Shown: piece by piece, positions 9,406 to 22,914 of the stretch
Position numbering within the stretch: the first letter of the stretch is position 1
Layout: each line of letters opens with the position of its first letter
DNA from: Mantis religiosa
Taxonomy: Eukaryota; Arthropoda; Insecta; Mantodea; Mantidae
Direction: 5' to 3'
Assembly (NCBI GenBank): GCA_030765055.1
Contig: CM060952.1
Span: 168,952,340 to 169,016,339, forward strand
Length of the DNA: 64,000 bases
Notes under the pieces: model-generated
Database searches by the model: none
Told to the model about the DNA's origin: nothing
What the model saw: only the letters and a program-made list of their open reading frames with translations
Translations under genes and position numbers: made by a program

Positions 9406-11039
9406 GAACTGGATGCTATATGCTGATCCTTAAAATTTCATTATTTCCATGTAATCACAAGAAAACAAATTAAAGAAGAAATAAAGATATTATTATACAT
9501 TTAAAGGATGACAAGTATTGAAAACATAGAGCGATTAATAACGGATATCTAAATAGGAAATAGCTTATGCTACAAAAACAATTATTTGAAATAAATGGTG
9601 TGTTTTAAAGAGCTCCGCATTTTTTACGTTGTAGGTTATCGTTATTGCTTAACGCTTACCATGATGCAAGATTGTATAAATTACCCTACTAAAAAAAAAG
9701 ACATCAAAGTTGTTCCCAGAAAGTTCACCTTGTGCATTTTATTTATTATGTAGAGATCTTTAATATGTGGTACTTAATAATTTTGAAGCCATTTTTAAAC
9801 AAATGAAGTTTTTTTGGAACTTTTTCAGTATAAAGTCTAATTTGGGGTGGAATATTTTCTTGAAAATCTTATATCGTACGCATCCTTGGAAGATGCTGAA
9901 CGAAAATACCGGTTATTTAATCCACGGTTCGATTAAATTCCACACAGATCTCTTTTCTAAAAATGTTTCCTTTTTCGATTCAGGTGACCTCAGAATATGT
10001 ACTTGTGGAATCTTGGTATCGACGTTTAAGGTGGAATGAAATACCTTCTTTACCTACTAGGGAAGGTAGACAAAAATAATGATTTTGTAAAATATGGGAT
10101 GGAAGCTGATTAGTTAAGTGATTACATTGAGTATGAAAGTGAAATGCTGTTCGCCAACGGAAAGAAAGTCCATGCCAGGAAATGTGCCACCCTCATGCGT
10201 TTCAAAATAGTGTGACAAGGATAATGAATGTGTGCAACAGAGAACGCATGCTTATTTATTATCCAATACAAGTAGTAAACACCAAAATCAGTCATTTAGT
10301 TTCAGAAATACTTTGTGCAAGAAAGTCATGAAATATTGATAAATTTTGTAGTTTATCAAAATATGTGTAAGTGGTTTTGAAAAAGTGCAACGTAAGGATT
10401 GAAGCAATAATTCAAGTTCATATCTCTCAAAAGAGAAAATGGGGCAATCAAATGAAATGTGAGGAATATGTTGAAGGTGATTTAAACAAATACAAGCAGA
10501 GTTGAATTTACTTTTGAACCGAAAAAAGTAAGCAGAAAATTTATCATTTATCAGTTAACAATTGAGTGAGAACATAATTAGTATTAGCGAATTTTCATTT
10601 ATGTCTTATCAGAAACTGGTGGAAAATATAAATCCTTGGTCAAAACACCACAATCACGTTTTAACTAGTATTTATTCCAATCGTGGATGATAATTCTCTT
10701 CAATGTTCGCCTTGCATAAGAAATAGGGCATAACGTGTAAAATACCGGAATCTTATCTGCACGTCCATTTCCGACAATCCCTTTGTGTCCTCTGACCTAT
10801 GAGAACCACTTAATGTTTTATTTCTTATTTCAGCTGCAATTTGATTACTGTTGTTTGTAACTTCTAAAGCCAGAATTGCTGTCTATGATCACTGTTAAAG
10901 CGAGCAGTACATTGTAGGCTGTTGGACCATTTCAGTTCTTCACGAATTGCTAATAATGCATGTTAAACAAGGATTAGAACCATTCAGCAAACTGGGCTTT
11001 ATACAAAAGAAATTCTCTCAGTATACTTAAACCGAGAGG
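9406..11039. other. AT-rich region, nothing recognised
   Basis: No gene. The 90-codon frame at 9767-10039 is Phe/Asn/Lys-rich and shows no motif. Confidence 0.4.
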
Positions 11040-11043
11040 GTAT

Positions 11044-11518
11044 TGTGGCGGCGATAGCCATAAAAGTTTCGGCACAAATAGAAAATAGACGGCTAATAAT
11101 GTTTCACGAGCTTGCATAAGCAGTTAACAATAGCGCGGTTAGTGTACACAAAGGGACCGGCAAATGAAGATAGCTAAGATAAAGAAAGGACTTGCCGGCT
11201 AGATAGGATTTCACGTTTGGAAGTTTCGAGAGATATTTCCATTGACAGAGAATAATTGTTTTTCTGATTTGCTCGAGAAGTCTCTCGAATTATGAATGAG
11301 ATATATAAGCGATTGTGACACGCCAGCAGGACAGTTTTTGTAAAACAGTGAGTAGTTGTGTAACACGAGTGTTGAGAGCTGATCAGAACGTTGTAGACTG
11401 TGTGTATGTGACGTTATGTTGTTACGTGAGAATTGAACAGTGTATTCCTACGCAAATAAAGAACGATTTTTATTTTCTGCAAATGGGACTTTTAATTCTA
11501 CGAACCCACAAAGTCACA
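11044..11518 (+). mobile_element. solo LTR, family L, copy 2
   Basis: The 475-bp unit starts TGTGGCGGCGATAG and ends CACAAAGTCACA. It is flanked by a perfect 4-bp duplication GTAT (11040-11043, 11519-11522). It contains a TATA-like GATATATAAGC near 11300 and the polyadenylation signal AATAAAG near 11455, followed by the family's conserved end (GGACTTTTAATTCTACGAAC, then CCACAAAGTCACA). TG...CA ends, TATA, AATAAA and a short duplication indicate a gypsy- or Pao-like LTR retrotransposon; no internal coding region is nearby. Confidence 0.85.
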
Positions 11519-12082
11519 GTATTATTCACAAATTTAGAAGGCGTCAGAATATTTTTGAATGGACTGTTAGTGCACTGACCCCAGTGCTATAAACAACTAC
11601 CAGGCAGAGTTTTGTAACCGTTTACAATCAGCAATTTTGCACCTTCGCCTCATTCCCCTGGAACTTTCTTTGCTGTGGCAAACTGGACAGCTCAAACACA
11701 AAATAACTGTTCGTTTTCTACCTGTCCAAGCAACATCTCTAAAGAAAAATCTCGATACCCTGTTAGCGAGGGGCAGTAGAGGTAGTTTTGCCTTTAAAAG
11801 TTACCTCTATCACGAAAGTCTTACCTCTTATGAAAGAACATGTAATTCACAAATCTAAACGACGAATATATAAACAGTTATTATATGCGCTCAATTTATT
11901 TGTGTTTATTTTTGAAATGTTGACGTATTTTGATGTAATTGCATTACAGAAAGTAACTGAAAATGTCATAAACATTAAAAGCAGAAGCATTATTAACAGT
12001 GAAGTATTCTTCATATTTAAGTTTGATTTATGAGTCACTATGTTTACACTCAAACTTCACTTACTTGTATAATTGAAACGTT

Positions 12083-12109
12083 TTCAAGATCATTCGATCT
12101 CATCCTCAG
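12083..12109 (-). other. hammerhead-like motif, left arm
   Basis: The reverse strand reads CTGAGGA, then a pairable TGAGATC/GATCTT stem with loop GAAT, then GAAAACGTTTC. It is the mirror of the motif at 13551-13587. The pattern fits CUGANGA-stem II-GAAA with a very short stem III, the arrangement reported for Penelope-like elements. It has not been folded here. Confidence 0.45.
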
Positions 12110-12611
12110 CTGTTTGGTGACTAAATGAACCTTCCTCTTCTTCCACTACTACGGAGCTCCGATCACTCTGCCATCTGGTGTTAGGGGCAATAAGAATTAA
12201 TACTTCATTTAATGCCGGGATATCAAAATTTATAACTTTATCACGTTTTTGTTTATGAATAGTTTTTCCCAAATATCCAATTCTATGGGTGTACTTAAAG
12301 ATTTTAACAGTTTAATGTTGTGGCCAATGTTGTGGTTTTCTGTCCAAAAATGGTGTGAAACTGCAGATTTTTCTGTTTGTTTCAACTTAATGTTCCTCTG
12401 GTGTTCTTTTTGCCTGGTTAACAAGTTTCTCTTAGTTTTTCCTATGTAGCTTTTTCACAGGTTTCACAATTAATCTGATAAATTCCTGATTTCAAATTGT
12501 TGGGGATTGTATTTTTCAGTGGTTTATTTAGCAGGTTCCTCAGACTGAATTTGTTTTGGGGTGCTAGTTTTAAGTTTAGTCTTTTGAAGATTCGTTCAAA
12601 TTTTCTAAAAA

Positions 12612-13570
12612 ACTTAGAGAAGATTCTCTAAAATTACTAAACCTGCAAGATAATGACATCCAATTTACTATGGAAGTAGAAAGAGAGAACACCTACCCTT
12701 TTTGGACCTCAAGATAACTAGAAATCGTCATGGTGTAGATTTTGGAATATACAGCAATCCCACACACATAATTACATAAAGAAAAATGAATACAGCCCAG
12801 TTTCACATCAACTAGCTGCCTTTAGAAGACTAATTCACCGGCTATACAACATCCCACTGAGTAAGGATGAATTTTTGAAAGAACAACACTTAAAAGACAT
12901 AGCGGTATTAAATGGATTCAACCCAGCCATCATAAGGAACATGATGAAGAGAAAAGAAAAACTGAAGATAATATCAAAAAATACCACTCTCACACCACAT
13001 AAAACACAAATTGGCAATATAGAAAATTCACCTACCATCCATGGGCTTTTAGAAAATTTGAACGAATCTTCAAAAGACTAAACTGAAAACTAGTACCCCA
13101 AAACAAATTCAGTCTGAGGAAACTGCTAAATAAACCACTGAAAAATACAATCCCCTACAATTTGAAATCAGGAATTTATCAGATTTAATTGTGAAACCTG
13201 TGAAAAAATCTACATAGGAAAAACTAAGAGAAACTTGTTAACCAGGCAAAAAGAACACCAGAGGAACATTAAGTTGAAACAAACGGAAAAATCTGCAGTT
13301 TCACACAATTTTTGGACAGAAAACCACAACATTGGCCACAACATTAAACTGTTAAAATCTTTAAGAACACCCACAGAATTGGATATTTGGGAAAAAATAT
13401 TCATAAACAAAAACCGTGATAAAGTTATAAATTTTGAAATCCCGGCATTAAATGAAGTATTAAAACTTAGTGCCCCTAACACCAGATGGCAGAGTGATCG
13501 GAGCTCCGTAGTAGTGGAAGAAAAGGAAGGTTCATTTAGTCACCAAACAGCTGAGGATGAGATCGAATGA
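12612..13570 (+). pseudogene. Penelope-like reverse transcriptase (C-terminal part) and GIY-YIG endonuclease
   Basis: Reading in shifting frames gives DIQFTMEVEREN, then LPFLDLKITRNRHGVDFGIY (12693 on), then SPVSHQLAAFRRLIHRLYNI with PLSKDEFLKEQ (12795 on). This is the typical segment after the catalytic motifs of a Penelope-type reverse transcriptase. A linker with KDIAVLNGFNP follows, then the endonuclease: SGIYQ, C-x2-C, IYIGKTKRNLLTRQKEHQRN and SAVSHNFWTENHNIG. This matches the GIY-YIG nuclease with the CCHH-like and conserved Arg/Glu pattern. The catalytic reverse-transcriptase motifs (YxDD) lie upstream and are absent. At least three frameshifts are visible, so it is a pseudogene. The stop is at 13568-13570. 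Confidence 0.82.
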
Positions 13571-13587
13571 TCTTGAAAACGTTTCAA
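13551..13587 (+). other. hammerhead-like motif, right arm
   Basis: CTGAGGA (13551-13557), stem GATC-GAAT-GATC, GAAA (13575-13578) and ACGTTTC follow directly on the end of the endonuclease frame, overlapping its last codons. The position, in the terminal region just after the ORF, agrees with what is known for Penelope-like elements. Confidence 0.45.
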
Positions 13588-13668
13588 TTATACAACAACA
13601 AGTAAGTGAAGTTTGAGTGTAAACATAGTGACTCATAAATCAAACTTAAATATAAAAACTGAAAATGT

Positions 13669-15190
<1,522 letters not shown>

Positions 15191-15430
15191 GTTGTTTTTG
15201 TAATTTACGTCCTCCAACGTTAAGTCGTATCGGACGATGAATGGAAAGGGTGAAATGATGCTCAAATGAGCCCAGGGTCCATAGAGCTTAGAGTTACCCG
15301 ACATTCATCTTTTAGGAAAACGGAAAACCCCGAAAAACCTTATCCAGGTAAGTCACCCTGACCGATATTTGAACTTAGTACCTCTTGAACGTGAGGCAGA
15401 CACGCTACCATCTGTGCTACCGAGGCGGGC
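15191..15430 (-). mobile_element. tRNA-derived SINE, family A, copy 1
   Basis: The head on the minus strand is GCCCGCCTCGGTAGC, followed by a tRNA-like region. The anticodon-loop-like GCCTCACGTTC (CAC) suggests a tRNA-Val origin, and the B-box here is mutated. The body is as in the other copies (ACCTGGATAAGGTTTTTC, CTCATTTGAGCATCATTTCA, ACGTTGGAGGACGTAAATTA). It ends in the long ATT array. Confidence 0.9.
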
Positions 15431-16362
15431 AGGTGTCTTTAATGTGTGACGTTTAACAATAGTACCAATTTTCAACGCAAGGGTCACTCTAAAATAAGGC
15501 TAAGAGTTGCACTTTTGACTCCTATTAACTGTTCTGACGTTGAATCCTCGTGATAATTCTCAAGGGAATTTTGTACCTCGGAGAAATTTATAGGTTATAG
15601 ATTTTTCTCAGTGATCTAGTCAGTGTTAAGGATCAGGTCTGAAAATATTGGAGCCACTCAGTTTTGAAATGATTTTAATCCAGAGAATGTGGTATTCGAA
15701 AATTATTATTTACTTCAGCGTGGAATCTTGATGTACATAAATGGATAAATGAGTTCTTAGTGGAAGTGATGATGTAATATGCGGGATCTATCTAAGAAGG
15801 ATCAGTAATCATGTTTAGTTCGTGTTTACATTTTGTGTCTGATGTAATTCTAATCCTTGTTTCACATAAGCTTGCCCCGTATCTCTTAACGGTCACGTGA
15901 CCTTATCACATCTCATTGGCTGCTGTTGTGCAGACTGTTGTGCGGTAAAAATTAGTTCGGTATTTAACATGTGATATATCTTTATATGTTGGAAGAGAAT
16001 TCTCAAATTTATATTTTCGTAATTGTTTTAATTAAATATATTACGCAACAGAGTTGATTTATCTGAAATTCATCTTAATTTTTAAACGAAGTAAAGAGGA
16101 GGTTACTTTGCTCTCAAGCACATGGCACGATAGCACGTGCTTTAGCGGTAGTAATGACATATTTGTTTATATGACTTATCACTGACCTTGTTTTGAACTG
16201 GATTAGTCATATATCGCCATTCGAAGGTGTGTTGTGCCGAGTGCGAGAACTAAATTATTTTATTGATCGTTTATTGCGCGTGTACTTATTATATGTATAG
16301 TGGCAACGTCTACCGCCAGATTTTCGCTGAAGCATCGCAAGGGAAAACCTTAACAAAGTGGG
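15431..16362. other. no recognisable gene
   Basis: AT-rich sequence. A GC-richer patch near 15870-15950 contains GGTCACGTGACC, a palindromic E-box-like site, but nothing ties it to a gene. Confidence 0.4.
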
Positions 16363-16735
16363 GAAAAAAGAATTGCGGTGCATGTGTTTAATTCACTCAC
16401 AGAGAAGAATCCGTCTTTGTCAGTGAGAGAAGTCGAACAGCTGTGCTCTGAACTTACAAGTGTGTTAGATGCTTAGGAACATCGCGATATGAAATTGAGA
16501 CAACAGGAAAACTTACTACTCCACGGGCGATATTCCTGTGTGGCGAAGACGTTATTTAAGGTCAATCAGACTGTACTGAGATACAAGTCGCAAGATATAC
16601 TACCTTGACGAGACTTGGGTGAATGAAGAACACACGACAAGTATGGCGTGACACGACTTTTAAGACTGAAAGACAAACCTTTTTGCAAGGTATGTGTGCT
16701 GGTTTAAAAAAAGCCCAGTGGATAAGACTGAAGGC
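16363..16735 (+). pseudogene. DDE-transposase relic (N-terminal HTH and first catalytic block)
   Basis: One frame gives KRIAVHVFNSLTEKNPSLSV followed by REVEQLCSELTS, resembling the N-terminal helix-turn-helix of DDE_3-type insect transposases. Further on YYLDETWVNEEHTTSMA (first catalytic Asp codon at 16607-16609) and, one frame over, VWRDTTFKTERQTFLQGMCA with GLKKAQ continue the family pattern. At least two frameshifts and two stops are present. The remnant at 762-1010 carries the block that should come next, so both relics probably belong to one family. No TIR was found here. Confidence 0.6.
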
Positions 16736-16739
16736 CTTT

Positions 16740-18269
16740 CATTATAAACTTTTTCAGTTTCATTGCTCATTCATTCAGTTTCATTTTGCTCAGTTTCATT
16801 ATAAACTTCATTAATTTTGCATGCCTTCATATTCTTATTTGTATGATTTTATCTATCTTCCTAGCAATTATTATGATGTTTACTGCAGGTTTCAATGTGA
16901 CGGGAAGGCACCGCCTATGGCCTATGGCGCGAAAGCAGTAGCCAATTAGGATGAGAGGGAAGGCTATATGAAACAGAGATTAGGGAGGCTACTTTTGTTA
17001 ATCTACTATCAGAACCATGGTAGTTGCGGTCAGCATGAGCATTTCAGTAGTTAGATTTTGAGAGTTTAAAATGGACGGTAATTTTCTCAGATAAATTCTT
17101 AGTTATAAATAGTTAAGCCAACACTCTCAATAGATATATTCGTATATTTCAACTTCACACAAAACTGGGAATACTTAATTACGCTTTCGCCTCTCTGATG
17201 TTGTCTGCCTTCAAAGATCTTTTAATTAATTTGCTTCAGTAGTGCATTAAAAAGCCATTAATTATATTTGACGGTCAGCACCTGTAGAATGTTTATGGTA
17301 AATTAAGGGTTTAATGCATAGTTAGCATTTGCGTAAAAGGGAAATGTGGAATTTCGGGTTCGATAAGGGGAGGGTTCTTTTGTTTGCTCCAGCAAGGGAA
17401 GGGAGGAAACATGTGGAACAAAATATGGATAAAACGAATTACATTGCATACATTATATCCCATACGACCGGATGAAGCTGCAAGAAAATAAACATAGTTG
17501 CAAAAGAAGGAACTCAACTGTGTTCTTTGTCAACCAGCTTATAGTGGTAGTCCAGAAGTGTTGATTGAACCTATTTTACAATAAATAATCATGTGGAAAA
17601 AGAGTTAAGGAGACATGGTTTTACAAGATAATCAGAAGCATCCTCCAAGATATTCTTCTGGTACATAAGTCGAACATATTATTATCACATGTCTTCTTCT
17701 AAGGACTATCACTTGTTTATATAAATGTTTGTTTTTCCTCTTCTTTCTGTTAATCATAATGTACGTTGACAGAAACTGTTTCAGTACGCATTTTGTAGTA
17801 GTTCCACACCATACTGGAAGTTCATATGGCAGTTAACAATTTTTGTGTTTATATGCTTTAGTGTTACATGCTTTTTCTGTAGTTTAGAACAAACAAAAGA
17901 GCGCTGCTTGAAAGCACTGTGCTCAACATACCGGAAAACTCAAACGAGTTGCAGCAAAAATATATGAAATGACTGATGTGCGGAACATCTTATTTGAACA
18001 CAAACTCTGCTTTTGTGCTGAAGGAAGGCTTCGCCTAAAATGTCTCAGCTGTATAAAACTGTAGGAGTTTAATTAACAAGGTACAAGAGACTGTTTCTGA
18101 AAGTTGAAGATACTAATTTCATTTGATATGTAAAAATTAGCTTAAATAAAATCAATATTAATCAACATCTTTTGAGGCAGGTTTAAGGAAATAACCAAAT
18201 GATAATTTGTGATTATGGGGTCTTCTTGGAAAGTTTCGTTAAAGATTCTTAGTTTCAAACTGAAATTTG
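16740..18269. other. AT-rich region, nothing recognised
   Basis: No gene. A short direct repeat of the type TTTCATT...CAGTTTCATT (16750-16805) directly follows the transposase relic. Confidence 0.4.
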
Positions 18270-18273
18270 GTAT

Positions 18274-18675
18274 TGTCGCGAGCTCAATGTTGATCGAGGC
18301 GGCGAGGCATTCAAAGGGACGGGCAGTCAGTGCGGTGATGAAAGCTCGCCGAAACGGCGGGGGGGGGGGGGAAGGAGACGGATTTCTCGAGAGTTCTGGT
18401 TCTTTGTTCTAGCCGCGTCTCGATTGTTTGAGAAAATTTCGGAATGTGGGTAATCTATAAAAATGCAGCCCGCACGCTACAGAAGTCAGTCGGTGGTTGA
18501 ACTCGCGTGCGTGAAGAGCTGTGTTTGTTGTGGTCGTTGACCTTGCACGTTGTATTGTGTATGTGACATAACCCTGCATCTGTAAAAGTTGACAAAGTGT
18601 GTTTCTACGGAAATAAAGTGCAATTTTTGGTGTTTGTAACCTGGACTTTTGATTTCAGGAACCCACAAAGTCACA
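18274..18675 (+). mobile_element. solo LTR, family L, copy 3
   Basis: 402 bp, starting TGTCGCGAGC and ending CACAAAGTCACA, with a perfect GTAT duplication (18270-18273, 18676-18679). TATA-like TCTATAAAAATG lies at about 18456 and AATAAAG near 18612. A run of 12 G at 18359 is probably a later expansion. Confidence 0.85.
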
Positions 18676-18933
18676 GTATTAATGCGACCTTTCGTAATGA
18701 ATGGTGTCGTCACAGCCTTGCAGATACGAAAACAACACGTGATCCTTTTTCTATGACATATTTTCTGAAATCTTAGTATCGAGGTTTTGGGTGGAATGTG
18801 AATTTTCTCTCTCCGAAGCAAACAAAACGGAACATACTAGATCTGGCTAATAATCTCTCGACATATCTTCCCAATAATTTAAATGGAATCACATGCGTCA
18901 AACATGTAATTGGCAGCTGGTTGCTGAGCATAT

Positions 18934-19374
18934 TGTCACCAGGCATTATTGTGATGGGCGCGGCTGGCGCGCGTAAAAGACAGATAGTGCAACGCGGAGA
19001 TAAAAGCTGGCGGAAACAGAGAAAGAAAGAGACAGATAGGTGTCTGGAAGTTTCTCTTTTTGTGATGCCGTCTTGATTGTTACAGAACCTTCTACTAATA
19101 TCTAGAACAATGAGTGGAGGTATAAAGGAAGCCGCGGCTAGTTTGTCAAGGGACAGTCTTAATTGAACTTGATCATTGTGTGCGTGCAGCTGTGATTTGA
19201 AAGTGAACTCTTTTGTTTGTGGTCGTGTGGCAGACGACCTTGGAGGTTGTATTTGTGTATGTTACGTAATTCTGCTACTGGCAGGGTTGTACAAAAATGT
19301 GTTTTTACGGAAATAAAGAACAGCTTGAATTTGTGCAATCTGGACTTTTAAGTCTACGAACCCACAAAGTCACA
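18934..19374 (+). mobile_element. solo LTR, family L, copy 4
   Basis: It ends GAACCCACAAAGTCACA at 19374 and carries GAGGTATAAAGGAAG (TATA) near 19118 and GGAAATAAAGAAC (polyadenylation) near 19308. A start at TGTCACC (18934) is likely, but the flanks ATAT and ATGT do not match exactly, so the left boundary is less certain. It lies only 258 bp from copy 3, in the same orientation, yet differs from it in sequence, so the two are independent insertions or diverged subfamilies rather than two LTRs of one provirus. Confidence 0.72.
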
Positions 19375-19378
19375 ATGT

Positions 19379-21539
19379 ATCATTTAGGATAGAGTCAGTA
19401 TTGGAATGATTATCCGCACTGGTAATCGATAAGCATAAATAAACTTCTATAAAGTTAGTCACCCCTGAACTGCAGATTCATTTGTATGTTTTTCTTTTCT
19501 TTTCATGCAAGTTATGGTATGAAACATTTTAGCCGTGTCATTGTAATTTATTTGAACAGTCGCTCGATTTTGCGGTTGACCGCAGATAGCATGGAGAGGC
19601 TCTGGAAATTTGCGGTGTAGGAAGAGGAATATGAATGTGAACATACGCTTTGTGTTCGCGATATTCATGAACAGTAACTGTTGGGCACCTAAGACAGGTA
19701 GGTGTATACGTGCGTTTGAGGAGAAATAGCTGAGTAGCGATATTTTTGGCTTTGCATATAGCGATGGTACTTTCCTCATTCCTTTGTTTCCCTACAGAGC
19801 ACACAGCCCGTCACGTGGCGTGTCCGAACTACCTCCTTGAGTCAAATCCAGTTATGAATCTTACGGATATTCCTTGTCTTTGCATGTAATACCTAGCCAC
19901 TGATGTCAATCATTCAGTTAATTCATAGCTTTCTACCCAAGGTCACATTCTTTTTCTATTAGTATGGAGAGGAGGCCGATTTAGTATAGCAATCACCAAA
20001 TACTCATGTTGCGTCACGTGAATTGAAGAAGAAAAAAATTGGAAATAAGATTGCGGTCAGATGCTCAGGCGTGTGTAAATGTTTGAAATATTCCATGTTA
20101 CAAGTTGGTCGAAAAGTGGATTAATTTCTTTTCGTTGTATTAGGGCAGATATTAACTGCCTAAGCCGCAAGTAATTAGTGAACTGTCCCGGAGGAATCTC
20201 AGAGCCTGTGTTCGAGCGGCAACCGGGATACGGAAGTTGAGATGGCCACCTTATGACGGAGGCGAGAAGGTCGAACGCGCAAGTCCTTGCGCCATCTGAT
20301 CGCCTTCGATCGACACATTGCCCTGGAGTGTTCTGTAACATGAAAGCGGGCGACGAATGAGAGGAAATGGGAGAGAGGGGTGATTGAAGACTGAACCTGT
20401 ACCTTGTGAATGCGAGTCTTACATATTACCGCGTCGGACCGACCGAGGTGCTGGCTCTATTAAGCCAGAAAGTTTTTGCTGCGTGCCCACCCTTTAAGGG
20501 TTTTATAGCATATTTTCTTCTTCAGGATATTTTCGGATTGGTTGTGGGTTTTAAGGATTTGTTTCGAGATAACATAAATTTGATGTACCTCAGGTTGTAG
20601 GAATGGATGCAAAACCTTATAGATTATTATTTCTACCGCGGAGCTATCTTGGTGAGGTTTATATATCTCAAAGCAGTTTTCTCTCCTCCGATGAGGGTCC
20701 CAGTCAGTTCCTTTTTCTCTTTATGACCTTTCATGATTGTTTTTATTTTACCTAGTCTTCCTAAAATAACCGCATTACATCATTCAAACCCTGTTCCATA
20801 TCTGCAATTCAAATGCTTCTAATTATCTTTGCACTTCGTCAAAAAGTGACAGTTTCCACGCCATAGAGCTCGCTAATCTCTTACACGTCAATTCTTCGAG
20901 AGACCATATAGAATATTCATTTTTCTATTAAAAGCTTCGGTTTTCATTGCTGTACGATGTTGTATCCATTGATAACAGCTTTTGTTATTATTAGATGCAG
21001 TATACCAACGACTTGAACATTTTCACATGTTCCAGTATATCTTCTCGATTTCCCAAGTGTATTTTCTTTGCTTTGCTTCCAGTAACATAGGTTTCATAGG
21101 GTTGTAAATAAAGGGGACACTTCACACTTATACATACTAAGATCCATTGCAACTTCCTTAGGAGGAAGAGAGGGCGTGAAGAAGGAACCCTAGAATGCTA
21201 CAAGCCGCAGGTAGGCCCCAGAAGAAACTTGAAATCTGTAACAATTTCAGGCTAGATCTGTCCCACTAGCTATAAATACCTAGACAGCGATACACGATCC
21301 GTCTACTAAACGGCTTTCTAGTGTCCACTCTTACTAGTATACTCTTTCCTTCGAGCAAGTATGCGCGCCATCTGTCCGTCTCCACCATACGCCAGAAAAC
21401 CTAGAAACATATAATTCTGTAACACGAGAAAGAAACTGAATAAAAGGATGTGGTGCCGAGGATGTCATGGTAAATGGGAAACTAAATAGAATTCGCCTAC
21501 CGACTAGAAAAAACAAAGACCAAAGTAGACGTCTAGAGG
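19379..21539. other. no recognisable gene
   Basis: Frames of 60-106 codons (19459-19804 minus, 20057-20341 minus, 20406-20600 plus) show no known domain. Base composition is slightly more balanced around 20150-20350. Confidence 0.35.
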
Positions 21540-21605
21540 GAATCTAACCCGGGATTTCCCGAATGAGAGCCTCACACATTACCCCGGAGCTTTCACTAGG
21601 TAAGC
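21540..21605 (-). mobile_element. possible decayed tRNA-SINE head
   Basis: The minus strand reads GGTAATGTGTGAGGC (A-box-like), then CCCGGGTTAGATTCC (B-box with one change) about 30 bases later. No body related to the other SINEs was seen, so this is weak. Confidence 0.3.
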
Positions 21606-21609
21606 TTTA

Positions 21610-22914
21610 CTCGTATTTTGCATTTATCTACTCCCTCGGTAATCCTCAGGGATTCCCTGTGGCGACGTAATGCATGACTTTGATGAACATGTTCATGTGA
21701 CAGCTGATTTAAACTCACGTGACTTGATAATAGACTTTCATATTTACTCAGAAGCATCAGCAACGGCTAAGGCAGATTAATATTTTAACTTTATAATTAA
21801 CTTCGCCTTGTTCTTTCATTTCAACCGCCATTTTCGTGGATTACCCCAGGGTCACATGTGGCACATGCAAACTGCCAGGGTCACGCATGTCGCCGTTGAC
21901 GCTTCGTACTCATAAACCCGCACACGTGTCGGGTTCCGCATTCTTCTCGTGAACACATGGTGCTATGGAATAAAAAAATGTAAATATGTGGCTTCAACAG
22001 CGGATGAGGTTAGTGTTGAATATAGCGACGTTGGAATATTTACAACTGCAGGCGAGGTCGCCTTCAAGACTTCTTAACCAGCAAAATACATTTTAAACGA
22101 TCCCTATTCAGAGGTACATTATAAACGACTTTTCACCATGAGATGTTCCTATTGTTTAGTAAACTGTTAAAGCAATTGAGTATGCTAATGAATTCTATGT
22201 TTATGTATTCCAATGTTTGTTTGACACATGGTAAATTTAGTTTTGTGCAAAATTCAAATGCATTCAAATTCAAAAGACTGTGGAGTCTTTTGAGGAAATA
22301 AAAACAATATTGTCGAAGTGTAAAAGCTTAAGAGGAAATTAATAAAATTTTGATATCTAGCCAAATATTTTGGTCATGTAGTTTCATAACTCACATAAAG
22401 GTTTGCTCTGCGTTTTTTATTTAGGTGACACCAAAATAGGTCTTTCCAGTGAAATTTCGGATCAAATTTTTGGTTGAAATACGATATTTCTTGTACATAG
22501 CTAGGTGTACTCCTCCACAGGAGTGAAAGTCTCCGAGGGATGAGACTCAGGGGGGTTGGAGAAGGTTCCCAAATCCTCCCTGGAGAGGTTTATGACATCC
22601 CATGTCAGTACAGTTACAGACTATTCAAAAACATTCTGACGGCTTCTACTTTTGTGAATGAATCTTCTCGGTTTTAGTGTACAGATTGAATAGAGCGCAT
22701 GTTTTTTAACGGTTCTGCTCCTTGTGTAGCATGCGTTCCCTGTCACATTCACGGTCCTTGTCCCACTGTATAAAAGAGCACATTTCTTTCAGGGACCTTC
22801 TTTGCGTTGCTGCACAGTATGTGATACAAAAGGTAAATATGTTTTTTAAAGTTCTGCCTTCCTCAACAATGCTGGTGTTAGGAGTCGCTTGGATTCCCTC
22901 AGAGTGAGGGAGCC
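21610..22914. other. no recognisable gene
   Basis: AT-rich sequence with no motif recognised; the short frame at 22722-22907 is unsupported. Confidence 0.35.

Larger units (their letters stand above)
12013..13653. repeat. ~600-bp inverted repeat (arms 12013-12610 and 13047-13653)
   Basis: The two arms are reverse complements with about a dozen differences in the ~390 bases from the YIG motif outwards, so roughly 96-97% identical there. The 436-bp spacer 12611-13046 holds the reverse-transcriptase part. The arms carry different small indels: in the right arm one extra T breaks the frame after GIYQ, while in the left arm GIYQINCETCEK is continuous but one base is missing before YIG. The damage is therefore private to each arm. 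Confidence 0.92.
11967..13656 (+). mobile_element. Penelope-like element with inverted partial copy
   Basis: A 12-bp exact direct repeat AACTGAAAATGT (11955-11966 and 13657-13668) delimits a 1690-bp insertion. The right two thirds carry, on the plus strand, the end of a Penelope-type reverse transcriptase, a GIY-YIG endonuclease region and a terminal region. The left third is an inverted copy of the last ~600 bp. Penelope-like elements often carry partial inverted or tandem copies of their own ends, so this is an insertion of known architecture but 5'-truncated. Each arm contains a hammerhead-like motif. About 46 bp at the far left (11967-12012) lie outside the inverted repeat. Confidence 0.85.

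Noticed and set aside
9960..10045. Weak similarity to 18770-18800 (GAATCTTGGTATCGACG / GAAATCTTAGTATCGAGG)
   Set aside because: Only about 35 bases align with gaps; too little to call a repeat family without more copies.
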